From assembly GCA_032718475.1 (NCBI GenBank), contig JAUCBJ010007544.1, forward strand, positions 41,850-105,849: a stretch of DNA of 64,000 nucleotides, given 5' to 3'. The notes beneath the pieces are model-generated. The model did no database searches, was not told the DNA's origin, and was given only the letters and a program-made list of their open reading frames with translations. Shown here in pieces: positions 1 through 8,929 of the stretch. The DNA is from Nemertoderma westbladi (Eukaryota > Xenacoelomorpha > Nemertodermatida > Nemertodermatidae). Position 1 is the first letter of the stretch. Each line of letters opens with the position of its first letter. The translations under genes and the position numbers were made by a program.

Positions 1-1
1 A

Positions 2-790
2 TCGCTCTCTGTAGCTTCATCACAGTTGCTACAACCAACTTCTGATATTTCTGATACTTCCTCTTCCTCCTCTGATTCTTCTTCAATAATCCTATTCCTC
101 TTCCTTTTAGGTGACCACGAGACTGGAGCTGCTGGAGCTGAAGCGGGACGATGGTGCTGTCTGGAAGTTCGACAAACACAGCGATGGTTTCTGGAAACGG
201 GACAAGTCCTGGCGGCTCCCGGAAAACCTTTAGTGGGGGAGGCCACTATAACTAGAAATCCTTTGTTGGACTGTCTCGTATTTAACAGACGTTCTTTAAA
301 GAATAAATTGTCTGAGTTTGAATTTTTACTTAACAGTTCTAAATATGACATTATAGGTGTCACGGAGACTTGGCTCAACAATACAGTTACTGATAGTATG
401 ATTAATGGTACTTATCACAATTACCAAGTGTTTAGGAAGGATAGATCTATCACTGGCAATGGCAGCGGTGTAGTTATTTTGGTGAAAAATTCAATAAAGT
501 GTGTACGAGTGTGCATTCCCGAAATGTTTTCTGACTGTGAAATTATAGTAGTCGATTTAATTGGTAAGAGTCCCTCTCATTTAATATGTGCTTATCGTAC
601 TACAGATGATATCTTGACTTGGTCAAGTAGTAGTTATCTGGAATATAATAATTTGTTTTGCTCTTGTTTGTCTGAATTGTGCGATGTTAGCTACCCTGCA
701 ATTGTTTTTGGAGATTTTAATTTACCGGATTTTAACTGGTGCAATTTTACTTTTCCACATACTGGTATTAACTATGCACAGTCATCCGGA
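2..790 (+). pseudogene. LINE endonuclease (EEP) fragment, 5' part of a chimeric frame
   Basis: The frame is open from base 2, so it may begin outside the window. From about 250 to 785 it reads as the apurinic-like endonuclease domain of a CR1/jockey-type LINE ORF2. Visible blocks are a start block with NRRSLKNKLSEFE, the metal-binding block VTETWL (about 356-375) and GDFNLPDFNW (about 708-740). The first ~75 codons are low-complexity Ser-rich sequence of no recognised family. The endonuclease stops before its C-terminal SDH block, and the same frame continues without a stop into a DDE transposase. The reverse transcriptase is absent here; a LINE C-terminus reappears at 1,880, after the transposase. 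No in-frame ATG sits at a convincing start. I read it as a LINE remnant, not a host gene. Confidence 0.75.
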
Positions 791-1783
791 TTGTTACCTT
801 CTGCAAACGCTGAATCAACATGTAAGTCAGAAGGATGTACTTATAGTGCATACATTTGGAGGAGAATGAGATATGGATTTCCTAGGTTGACCTGGCGCTG
901 TAGGGGACCTCACAAACATCAAAGATCAGCTCGTGAAGGTACGTGGTTCAGTTCGAGTTCTAATTTGCTTGTGGAGCAAATTTTCTGGATCATGTTCTTT
1001 TTTATAATCAACATGTCCGCTAGAGTCACACTACGATTGCTTGATGGACTGGTAGGAAAGTCTATGACTAAGATAGTGGATTGGCAAAATTACATTAGAG
1101 AGCTGTTCGCAAAAGACAAAGATAACGCTGAGCTAATGGGGGGAGTTGGGGAAACAGTACAAATCGATGAATCATTGTTTCGTGGAAGAAGAAAATATAA
1201 ACGTGGGCGAAGACTTCTAGGAGATGTACTTTTCAAAAAGCGTAATCGAAAGATAAAACATAAGGTTGTAGGAACTAGATCTAACAATTATGGTACTATG
1301 GTTGTTAGACCCTGGATTTTTGGCATAGCTTGGAAGCGACTGGATCGAGAAGTAGACGTTAGAATGTTCATAGTTAAAAGAAGGAACATGAGAACCTTGC
1401 GTCTGATTCTAGAGAGCAATGTCAAAGGTGGTACAACGATATTTAGCGACGAATGGGCTGCATACTGCGGCAAAACTGTTGGGATAACTAGCAAACGTTT
1501 TCCATGGAAAGCCTGTGACGGCAGTGGTAAATACTTCCACAAACACGTAAACCACAGTAAGAAGGGGCGTGGTAGATTCGTAGACCAGATCACCGGAGCG
1601 AACACGCAACTTATAGAAGGATTATGGGGACATGCCAAACTTATGATAATGAAGCAATGGAAAGGCACTAGATTGAATTTACTTCAAAGTCACCTGGATG
1701 AGTATCGGTGGAGGATGCTTCACAAACGTTCACCGTTTAACGACCTTATTGAATTAGTAAAGCAAGAGTATCCAATTAACTAA
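791..1783 (+). CDS. Merlin / ISXO2-like DDE transposase, fused in frame to a LINE fragment
   Basis: The C-terminal ~330 residues of the frame that is open from base 2 match the ISXO2/IS1016 (Merlin superfamily) transposase layout. A Cys/Arg-rich segment with REGTWFSSS lies near 930-960. A catalytic core follows with D (VQIDESLF, codon near 1,166), D (IFSDEWAAY, 1,448) and E (IEGLWGHAK, 1,616). NHSKKG and RFVDQITGANTQ, typical of the family, lie between the last two. The core has no stop or frameshift and ends with TAA at 1,783. An internal ATG at 1,013 is possible, but the N-terminal zinc-ribbon region lies upstream of it, so the true start is uncertain. Enzymes of this family cut and paste DNA elements with terminal inverted repeats; I did not find matching ends. 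It is bracketed by LINE pieces (endonuclease before, C-terminus after). Confidence 0.75.
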   Translation: MLPSANAESTCKSEGCTYSAYIWRRMRYGFPRLTWRCRGPHKHQRSAREGTWFSSSSNLLVEQIFWIMFFFIINMSARVTLRLLDGLVGKSMTKIVDWQNYIRELFAKDKDNAELMGGVGETVQIDESLFRGRRKYKRGRRLLGDVLFKKRNRKIKHKVVGTRSNNYGTMVVRPWIFGIAWKRLDREVDVRMFIVKRRNMRTLRLILESNVKGGTTIFSDEWAAYCGKTVGITSKRFPWKACDGSGKYFHKHVNHSKKGRGRFVDQITGANTQLIEGLWGHAKLMIMKQWKGTRLNLLQSHLDEYRWRMLHKRSPFNDLIELVKQEYPIN

Positions 1784-1879
1784 CTGTTAATATACATTCT
1801 AGAACAATTATCTATTTATTAATATACATTGTAGAACAATATTAGTATTCTTAAATAACCTATTTATGTATTTAAAAAA

Positions 1880-2259
1880 AATTTCGTAGGTGTGACCCAA
1901 GGTGTAGTAATACCAGTTATTTAGACAGATTACAAAGTCTTGGCCTTATGCCATTTGAAATTAGGCGCATTACTTTTGACCTGAGAATGGTGTATAAAAT
2001 TGAAAGAAATTTAGTAGATTTGTCTTTTCATAGTTTTTTCACATACGCACCTAGACTAGGGCTTCGGGGCATTCCCATAAGCTGTTTGTGTGCCAATCGC
2101 GGCTAAACATTTCCAAACACTCGTTTGCAAATAGAGTAGTGCCCATCTGGAACTCTCTTCCATCACATGTAGTAGATTCGGTATCAGTACAAGTTTTTAC
2201 ATGTAGATTATTAGGTGTCGATTTTTTGCAGTGGTGTCAATTTGACCGTTTTATGTAGT
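1880..2259 (+). pseudogene. LINE ORF2 C-terminal remnant (CR1/jockey-like)
   Basis: Translation gives the C-terminal domain typical of CR1/jockey-type LINE ORF2: a block with LGLMPFEIRRITFDLRMVYK (about 1,940-2,000), then FANRVVPIWNSLPSHVV (about 2,125-2,170) and a terminal FTCRLLGVDFLQW run ending in TAG at 2,259. There is at least one frame change near 2,085. It lies directly downstream of the Merlin transposase, and an endonuclease of similar LINE type lies upstream. The simplest reading is one LINE whose middle was replaced or deleted when the DNA transposon arrived. Two independent fragments remain possible. Confidence 0.6.
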
Positions 2260-2387
2260 TTACTTAGAGAACGGTTTTATGTTTTATTTTTATTTTCTCA
2301 CATGTAAATATAATGGCCCCTATAAGTGCCGAGTGCCTAGGTGGTCTTCCCCCTCTTATAATTACTTTTAATTTAAAATACGTAATT

Positions 2388-2797
2388 AACATGGTGCAAC
2401 TAAATAAATGTATAACGTTTTATTGTCAACTACAGTATATTCCGGTAATGTAATAATATCCTATACCCGTTTTATAATATTTAATTTAAATCGAGTATAT
2501 TCTAATGTTGCAGTGTTTCATTGTTGTCCACTTAAATCTAATTTTAATTGAAATTAATTACAGAGTGTATGAAACTGAAAACTGAATATCTAATTTAACA
2601 TGGTGCAACAAAATAAATGTATATCGTTTTATTGTCAACTATACAGTACTGGTGATGTAATAATGTTCAATACCCGTTTTATAACATTTAATTTAAATTT
2701 ACTATTCTATGTTGCAGTGCCTCATTGTGGTTCACTTTATATCTGATGATTTTAATTGAAGTTAATTAAAGATTGTATGAAACTGAAACTGAAAAAA
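2388..2797 (+). repeat. Duplicated ~209-bp LINE 3' UTR unit ending in a GAAACT-type tail
   Basis: Two diverged head-to-tail copies begin at 2,388 and 2,597, each opening with AACATGGTGCAAC. They share the ordered blocks TAAATAAATGTAT, TTTTATTGTCAACTA, ACCCGTTTTATAA and TGTTGCAGTG, and each ends in TGTATGAAACTGAAA. The second copy finishes in a short (ACTGAA) repeat and oligo-A, the expected 3' tail of a CR1-like LINE. It follows the LINE C-terminus, so I assign it as that element's 3' UTR. Confidence 0.6.
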
Positions 2798-2929
2798 AGC
2801 AGATGAAGGATGATTGTGCTATATATTGTAACTGCAGACACGGGCTCTCGGTTCTCAATTAATATGACACGTTTTCCAGGTATGATCTTCTTCCCTCTTT
2901 TATTCTTGACATGGACTGGTGTATTTGAA

Positions 2930-3800
2930 CCTTAGAGAGAAGTTCTTAAAACACTAATTGTGGCAGAATTCAACACTGAACGTTGCTCATCATCACCAGG
3001 CTCGTCCCTAGGTAATTTCTTGATTACTTCTGTTGGACTAAATGGGTACAGCCCACAGGCCCTGAAACCAGATTTCATGTTGGTCTATGATACATGACCC
3101 CAAAGCTGGTTTGGATTTTCAGCCTTGTATACCACCATAGAAGGCTGATATTTCCCTGCAGCTGAACCACAAAACATGATGCTTGTTGATGATTTCGAGT
3201 GGGCAGATTTTTGTTCAACACACCTCAGCCCCCGAGAACATATGGCACTCCTCGACCCTGGATCGTCCTTTACATTGGTCTTATGCGCCTTGAAATAATG
3301 CCCAGAAAGGCGCTCTATAAATTATTATTATCATAATTTAAGATGTGTGTCTCAGGGACACCTTCCAGTTTGACATTTTGAGCCATCCTGGATGTTAAAT
3401 GCCGAGTTTTAAAGTTTTCTAACCAATCTAGACCCGGTCGATTGTCTTTATACCTAGAACATCCAGCCCCAGGTGTAGTAGAATCGATATATTCTTTAAT
3501 GAGAAGAATGATATCTATACCCTTAAGTGGGCATTTCCACTCTGTAACAGTGTTAATGACATTAACAATTTTCTTATCTTCTTCCATGGTTAGAAATGTT
3601 TGTCCACCATGGTTTTTTAATGTAGGACCCAAATTGACTCTTCTGTACAATGTTCCATAAGGAACACCGTTTTCCTTCAAAGCTTTGTTGATGGAATTGC
3701 CATGGTCAATTATTGCATTTAAGGCCTTTTCCATGGCGCTTTGAGCATACCCTGTCAAGTATGGTTGCGAACCTGGCTTCCAAACATATTTTCGAGGCAT
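2930..3800 (-). pseudogene. Decayed pogo/Tigger-type transposase
   Basis: Reading from an ATG at 3,800 on the minus strand, the product begins MPRKYVWKPGSQPYLTGYAQ, a psq-type helix-turn-helix. A CENP-B-type DNA-binding segment follows (GLDWLENFKTRHLTSR near 3,400). Past a ~50-bp insertion at 3,281-3,332 the frame resumes with the first catalytic-Asp neighbourhood (TNVKDDPG, then FCGSAAGKYQPSMVVYKAE at about 3,130-3,190). It then jumps to the C-terminal GFRACGLYPFSPTEVIKK (about 3,030-3,080). The part between, which should hold the second and third acidic residues, is missing. With a stop after HVS and this deletion the gene is dead. Tigger/pogo proteins move elements flanked by TA; the ends were not located. 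Confidence 0.7.
3281..3332 (+). repeat. 5'-truncated SINE/LINE-type 3' end with (TTA)n tail
   Basis: A short insertion inside the pogo transposase contains GAAAGGCGCTCTATAAATTA followed by TTATTATCA. This resembles the conserved GCGCTATATAAAT end with A/T-rich microsatellite shared by several animal SINE and LINE 3' ends. It splits the conserved transposase block between NYD and TNVKDDPG, so it arrived after the transposon. Confidence 0.4.
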
Positions 3801-3840
3801 TAGGCTGTTTATGTGCGTTATGTTGAACAACAGAAAAAGA

Positions 3841-4640
3841 AAAGTGTGTTAGTTTGCTACCTTCTGACCTTATAGACCTATAATAATCTATCTATATATA
3901 TAAATATGCATTGTCTGTCTGTGAGTCTATGAGTCTGTGAGTCTGTCCAAGCTATACGCTCCGACACACGAGCACCAATCTGAACAAATGATACATCGAT
4001 GGGAAGCTCTTGTTCTGAGCATGTAAACTATCGCTATCCTGGAGACTAATTTTACACATTTTCTTGTGTGAATGCTTATTTTGTGGTTGCCGCAATATGT
4101 TGTGTGTCAATATCACTAAGTGTTTCGAATATTCCTTTTGGCAGTACACAGGCCTGGCAAAGCTGAGAGTAAAGTGTTAGCAAGGTAGCTAGCTACTGGC
4201 AGACCAATCATATCTTGAGGTGGCCTGCAGGCAGGCTGGGTTGGTTAAGCAGTAATCTCAATAAATAGGACCCAGCAGGAGAGCAGAAGAGTGGAACTAC
4301 CTTGATTGGTTCTTGACTAATATTGGTAAGAACAAGCAGTAAATCTTAGATTTTTTTTCTGTTTCTTCAGATTCTTTTTCAGTTCACATGTTTATAATCT
4401 TAAACACAAAATGATTCAATTATTCCTTTTTGCAGTGTACCGGATGGATGGGTGCTAGCGAGGTAGGCCTAGCAGGTCGTCAGTCCGTCATCCTACAAGT
4501 TGGATCTTGACTCTATCATGTTCGTGCATCACTGCATCTATATAATGCAGACCATCCTGAGCCCATGAACATAAAGGCTATTGCGAGGCTGGTTTTTTAC
4601 ACATTTACTTGATACTTGCATGAATGTGTATTTGAGGTAA
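3841..4640. other. Unrecognised interval with short direct repeats
   Basis: No coding signal is seen. At 3,915-3,955 there is an 8-bp-type repeat (GTCTGTGA / GTCTATGA). A block beginning ATTCCTTTT-GCAGT occurs twice, near 4,131 and 4,423, each followed by a GCTAGC-GAGGTAG-like segment, suggesting an old ~300-bp duplication. Confidence 0.3.
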
Positions 4641-5016
4641 AATGGCGTTATTCTGTATTTGTTTTCGTCACCTTCAAGGCAAAACCCCCTAAGTCGATTT
4701 TTTTCGATTTTCATGTTTTTGACTTTTTGGGTAATTCGATATCGGCTTTTTCGTCTGGCAGAACCCCGAAGCTTTTCTACCAGCCATTTTTGAGTTATAA
4801 GCCAAAGACAGTTCCCCGTAACTTATGCCCACTTCGAGGCAGAACCCCACAAGTCAATAATTGGCTTGCAAAACACCGTAAATTCAAGTATATGAAATTC
4901 AGTCCACCTGGCAAAACCCCTTAAATCAGAAATAACAACCTGTAAAACCCCTTAAATCAGAAACAATAGCCTGGCAAAACCCCGTAATTTATCATTAATA
5001 TACTGGTTTGTATTGC

Positions 5017-5085
5017 GGCCGGACACAAATATTAATGAGGGACGCAAACATTATTGAAGGACACAAAACATTAATAGGGGTCCAT
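5017..5085 (-). repeat. Inverted patch of the 19-bp minisatellite
   Basis: Three degenerate copies of the reverse complement of the 5.7-6.5 kb minisatellite unit (GGACACAAA, ATTAATGAGGGAC and close variants) lie about 0.6 kb left of the main array. They add to the overall dyad symmetry of the 4.7-7.7 kb structure. Confidence 0.65.
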
Positions 5086-5293
5086 GGTTGCCAATGGATA
5101 TTAATATGAGCGATGGTGATGCTTGCCATCAGACGATCAGATATTAAGTGATTAACTGGAAAAAATACTACCATGGGAACGTGAGCTTCGTTCAAAGTAC
5201 CGCCGTTTTGTATACATTCCATCTTCCTAATTAGATGGAAATTAATTGAAAGCGACGTTCGGTTACGTTGTTCAGCTGCCTGTTTTGCTGCTA

Positions 5294-5311
5294 CCCCCCC
5301 CCCCCCCCCCC
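5294..5311. repeat. Poly-C tract (18 C)
   Basis: An uninterrupted run of 18 C. A second run lies 55 bp further on. The G-rich complementary strand could form a G-quadruplex. Proline-rich frames across it are an artefact of the homopolymer. Confidence 0.9.
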
Positions 5312-5365
5312 GGCTGTTATACCCCCATATTTTCAATTTACCTCCTACCACCACCATTCATGTTA

Positions 5366-5389
5366 CCCCCCCCCCCCCCCCCCCCCCCC
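5366..5389. repeat. Poly-C tract (24 C)
   Basis: An uninterrupted run of 24 C, paired with the 18-C run upstream and separated from it by CT/CA-rich sequence. The exact length is prone to sequencing error. Confidence 0.9.
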
Positions 5390-5664
5390 ATTCCTGTCTC
5401 CCCTTCATGTTCATCATTTTTTTACTCCTACTCCTTCCCTTTTTAGTAACAACATCGTTTATTGTTTTGGTTAGAAAAACCATCTCTGTAACCTGAACCT
5501 TTCCTTCAATCGGCAATAACATAGTTTATTGGTTTGGTCAGATTAATATGTTATTATTTATTGTTGTTATTTTATTGCTTGACAGTAATGATAATTGTAA
5601 TACTGTAATATATTGTATGTGTATGGGTGGTAACATGATTCATACTAAGTGCGAAAGGCGATAG

Positions 5665-6543
5665 TGCCCATGATTAATGTTTGTGCCCTTGATTGATATC
5701 TGTCCCTCGTTTATTGTTTGTGTCCCTCATTAATGTTTGTGTATCTCATTAATGTTTGTGTCCCTCATTAATGTTTGTGTCCCTCATTAATGTTTGTGTA
5801 TCTCATTAATGTTAGTGTCCCTCATTAATGTTTGTGTCCCTCATTAATGTTTGTGTACCTCATTAATGTTTGTGTCCCTCATTAATGTTTGTGTCCCTCA
5901 GTAATGTCTCTGTACCTCATTAATGTTAGTGTCCCTCAATTAATGTTTGTGTCCCTCATTAATGTTTGTGTACCTCATTAATGTTTGTGTCCCTCATTAA
6001 TGTTTGTGTACCTCATTAATGTTAGTGTCCCTCATTAATGTTTGTGTCCCTCATTAATGTTTGTGTACCTCATTAATGTTTGTGTCCCTCATTAATGTTT
6101 GTGTCCCTCATTAATGTCTCTGTACCTCATTAATGCTAGTGTCCCTAAATTAATGTTTGTGTCCCTCATTAATGTTTGTGTACCTCATTAATGTTTGTGT
6201 CCCTCATTAATGTTTGTGTACCTCATTAATGTTTGTCACCCTCAATTAATGTTTGTGTCCCTCATTAATGTTTGTGTACCTCATTAATGTTTGTGTCCCT
6301 CATTAATGTTTGTGTCCCTCATTAATATTTGTGTCCCTCATTAATGTTTGTGTCCCTCATTAATGTTTGTGTCCTATATCAATGTTTATGTCCCACATTA
6401 ATGTTTATGTCCCTCATTAATGTTTGTGTCCTACATCAATGTTTATGTCCCACATTATTGTTTGTTTCCCCTGATTAATGTTTGTCCCACATTAATGTTT
6501 GTGGCGCTGATAAATATCTGTCCCTCATTTAATGTTTGTGTCC
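5665..6543 (+). repeat. 19-bp minisatellite array
   Basis: About 45 copies of a unit readable as TTAATGTTTGTGTCCCTCA. Regular variants have GTACCT or GTATCT instead of GTCCCT, and some have TTAGTG or TCTCTG in place of TTTGTG. The variants recur in a fixed order over roughly 110-130 bp, so the array has a higher-order repeat. The edges are degenerate (GATTGATATCTG, ACATCAATG). Confidence 0.9.
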
Positions 6544-7620
6544 AAGTTGCTATAAGTTACTCTAGGTTGCCGGACGTTTTGGACAATTTGGTCAGCAACT
6601 AGCAACTTAATTTGAGTAACATTAACTTTTAGTCTCCGTTATATGAGGCATCTTTTACAGCAACAAACTTCGCGTTTACAAAGAGCAACTTGATCGGCAA
6701 CCTGACATTTGTTCTCCTCACTAAGTTGCTGATAGAGTTGCTGAAAATGTTGCCACGTTCTGTAGAAAAAACAGGTCTTTAATTATTTGCCATGACGTAC
6801 TGTAAGTGAACTTTACTTTAACTTTAACGTAGCTGTAACCCTGTAACTAGACTTTGTTCTTACTGTAGAGTACCACCCATTGCTATATTTTGTACTTAGA
6901 GTTCCGCTTTCTTTAATTTAAATTTTGTTCTTATACAGGTCCCTATAGTTCTGCATTTGGCTACATTTTGTTCAATTTATATTGATACGTGATTCTAACT
7001 ACAGTCCCGTACTTATTTTAGAAGCAATTAATACCAAAATATTAAAAAAATGGAGCCCTTTTGAATTTTGAATTTAAAAATTTCCAACATGTGCGCAAGT
7101 GTGTTAGCTATATTGTATGTGATTATTTGTTATTATTGCGTTTACAGGTAATACTAACACCTGCTCATGTGCTAGTTAACATGTTAGATAGCACGTTACA
7201 GTTACATTAGCTAATAACAAATGCGCACATGTACAGTATTATGTGCGCACTACGCACTAAATTATTAAGGACGTACGATACGCCTTGGCTATTATTTGAT
7301 ATATTTTGTGTGTTTTTTGTAAAAATTCGGACTTAAGGTGTTTTGCCAAATTGAGGATACCTTGTTTTCTAGGCAATACCCCGCAACTATCGTATAGTTA
7401 CGGGATAATACCAGAAAATGGTGTTCCCCTTTGTTTTGGCAAAACACCATAAGTCAGAATTTTTACAAAAAAACCGCAATATATTTCAAAGGTAATTCTA
7501 AATCAAAGTGAAAGTTTAGTTATATGAATTCTATATTTAGTTATCAAAAAACACAATAACAAGTAATCTGAGGCATCTCTCTAAAAAATAAACAGTTTTT
7601 ATCGATTATCTCAGAACTAC
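6544..7620. other. A+T-rich flank with clustered GTTGC/GCAAC words and an inverted repeat
   Basis: No gene is seen. GTTGC or its complement GCAAC occurs about ten times between 6,545 and 6,760. ACATGTGCGCA near 7,088 is inverted as TGCGCACATGT near 7,222, forming a ~145-bp dyad. The remainder is A+T-rich, with copies of the GGCAAAACACC-type motif from 7,330 onward. Confidence 0.4.
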
Positions 7621-7746
7621 AAAAATCGACTTAGGGGGTTCTGCCTTGAAGGTGACGTTTTGTTATCGACCAAATTAATGGTCAGCAAGCAGGAAATTAT
7701 AACAGCAGTTGCATCATCGTAACCACTCTGTTCTAACTGACACTTT

Positions 7747-8033
7747 TATAAGGGGAAATAAGAGGCCATGGCCCAATAGAGGGATGTACGAATGTGGGTT
7801 GTACCGGTACCGGACTGGCTGAACTGAGGTTAAGAGATACATACAGATGTACAGTACAGTGTGACAGGTGGAGGGTTAGGCCTACATGTAAAGCTGGCAG
7901 AGTGAGGTTGTTCTGCCTAATTATTGTACCGCTGTATTACTAATTATAATATTGCTGGATTGTTGTACTACTAATATTATACACTGGATTACAGGATTGT
8001 ATTGTGTTATAGAATAATTACCTACTGCTTATA
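7747..8033 (+). repeat. 5' LTR
   Basis: 287 bp, beginning TATAAGGGGAAATAAG and ending ACCTACTGCTTATA. It appears identical in sequence and length to 12,078-12,364. Only 20 bp separate it from the gag ATG. No canonical primer-binding site (TGG immediately after the LTR, complementary to a tRNA 3' end) is present; the first TGG is inside the gag start (8,055). Confidence 0.93.
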
Positions 8034-8053
8034 AGCTAACCGGGCTGACAGAG

Positions 8054-8929
8054 ATGGCACCAAAAATATCTGACTATGTTAAAAAATATGACGGTCTCAG
8101 TGACCCTAGCATCTGGTTATCAATATTTAACGACACGTATGATGTGTTAATCATTGAAGCCAAGTATAAAGAGGAATCCAGATCAACGTATCTAAGGTTG
8201 TCATTAGAGGGACCGGCTTACGAGGTTGTCAGTCAGATACCAGAAGAAGATAAAAGAGATTATAAGAAAATAGAGAGAGTACTAATTGCTGCATTCGCTG
8301 TAAATGAATATACAGCCTATGACTTATTTAAAAAAAGGGAGTTAAGAGTAGGAGAGGCCCCAGATACTTATTTAGCAGATGTAAAGAGACTGTGCGGGTT
8401 AGTGACAGGCGAAACAGAGTCAGAAACTGCAAAGAAAATGATTGCAGCTCAATTCGTTAGTGGACTTCCAGATACAATTGCACAGGATACAAAAGCTTTG
8501 GCAGGTGAGTTGGACTTAAATAAACTTCTAGTCCAGGCCAGGAGATTATGGTCGGAAAAGAGCAGGGGAAATGAAGATATGATGGTAGGTGCGGTTGGTA
8601 GAACGGGAAGTTTGAATCGATCATACAATAGGCCTACAGGTCGAATATTAGAACCAGAACGACGGAATCCAGCGGTACCACCAGCTGGACGAGGGCGTAG
8701 TAGTATAGGATTTGGGTTTACAGATAGAGAAAGGGGTGTGGTATGTTTTAAGTGTGGGAAAATCGGCCATTTTGCAAGAGAATGTTGGGCTGAGAGTGAT
8801 TTACCTGGGAACAGAACTAAATCGGGTTGCTTTAGATGTGGCGGAACAGACCATCTTATACGAGGTTGTACAGCCGAATTAAATCGACCTTGGAGGCAAG
8901 GTGGAGGATCCCAGGTCCAGGGAAACTAG
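8054..8929 (+). CDS. gag: gag: capsid/nucleocapsid protein with two CCHC zinc knuckles
   Basis: A 291-residue product from an ATG 20 bp after the 5' LTR. The N-terminal ~170 residues form a helical capsid-like region (RSTYLRLSLEGPAYEVV, DTYLADVKRLCGLV) as in retrotransposon gag proteins. A basic, Arg/Gly/Pro-rich linker follows, then two CCHC knuckles: C231-C234-H239-C244 (CFKCGKIGHFAREC) and C259-C262-H267-C272 (CFRCGGTDHLIRGC). The protein should assemble the cytoplasmic particle, with the knuckles binding element RNA. The frame ends at TAG 8,927-8,929, preceded directly by the heptamer GGGAAAC. Pol lies in the -1 frame, so the normal product is Gag with a minority Gag-Pol. Confidence 0.92.
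   Translation: MAPKISDYVKKYDGLSDPSIWLSIFNDTYDVLIIEAKYKEESRSTYLRLSLEGPAYEVVSQIPEEDKRDYKKIERVLIAAFAVNEYTAYDLFKKRELRVGEAPDTYLADVKRLCGLVTGETESETAKKMIAAQFVSGLPDTIAQDTKALAGELDLNKLLVQARRLWSEKSRGNEDMMVGAVGRTGSLNRSYNRPTGRILEPERRNPAVPPAGRGRSSIGFGFTDRERGVVCFKCGKIGHFARECWAESDLPGNRTKSGCFRCGGTDHLIRGCTAELNRPWRQGGGSQVQGN

Larger units (their letters stand above)
4666..7657. repeat. ~3-kb structure bounded by 37-bp inverted repeats, with many copies of an ~18-bp motif
   Basis: Bases 4,666-4,702 and 7,621-7,657 are inverted copies of one 37-bp sequence with one mismatch (the left arm begins CGTCACCTTCAAGGCAAAAC). The arm contains a motif of the form GGCARAACMCCNYAAGTC. The motif recurs in the left flank near 4,757, 4,838, 4,868, 4,908, 4,940 and 4,971. 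It recurs in the right flank near 7,332, 7,371 and 7,436, in both orientations. A 19-bp minisatellite lies between the flanks, with a few inverted copies of it on the left side. No transposase frame is present and no target duplication was identified. This could be a non-autonomous DNA transposon with subterminal repeats or an inverted duplication. Confidence 0.55.

Noticed and set aside
4995-5357. 120-codon minus-strand frame
   Set aside because: It crosses poly-G (on that strand) and inverted minisatellite units and has no recognisable domain.
5246-5474. Proline-rich small proteins
   Set aside because: The prolines come only from two poly-C tracts; no conserved flanks.
7747-8034. Alternative 288-bp LTR with a 4-bp duplication CTTT
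   Set aside because: An A follows both LTRs, so this cannot be fully excluded. The 287-bp version gives a perfect 6-bp terminal inverted repeat and a 5-bp duplication, which is more usual.
8836-8919. Independent start of pol at an ATG inside gag
   Set aside because: The segment overlaps the conserved zinc-knuckle coding of gag in another frame. The slippery heptamer, spacer and stem at 8,920 explain pol expression better.
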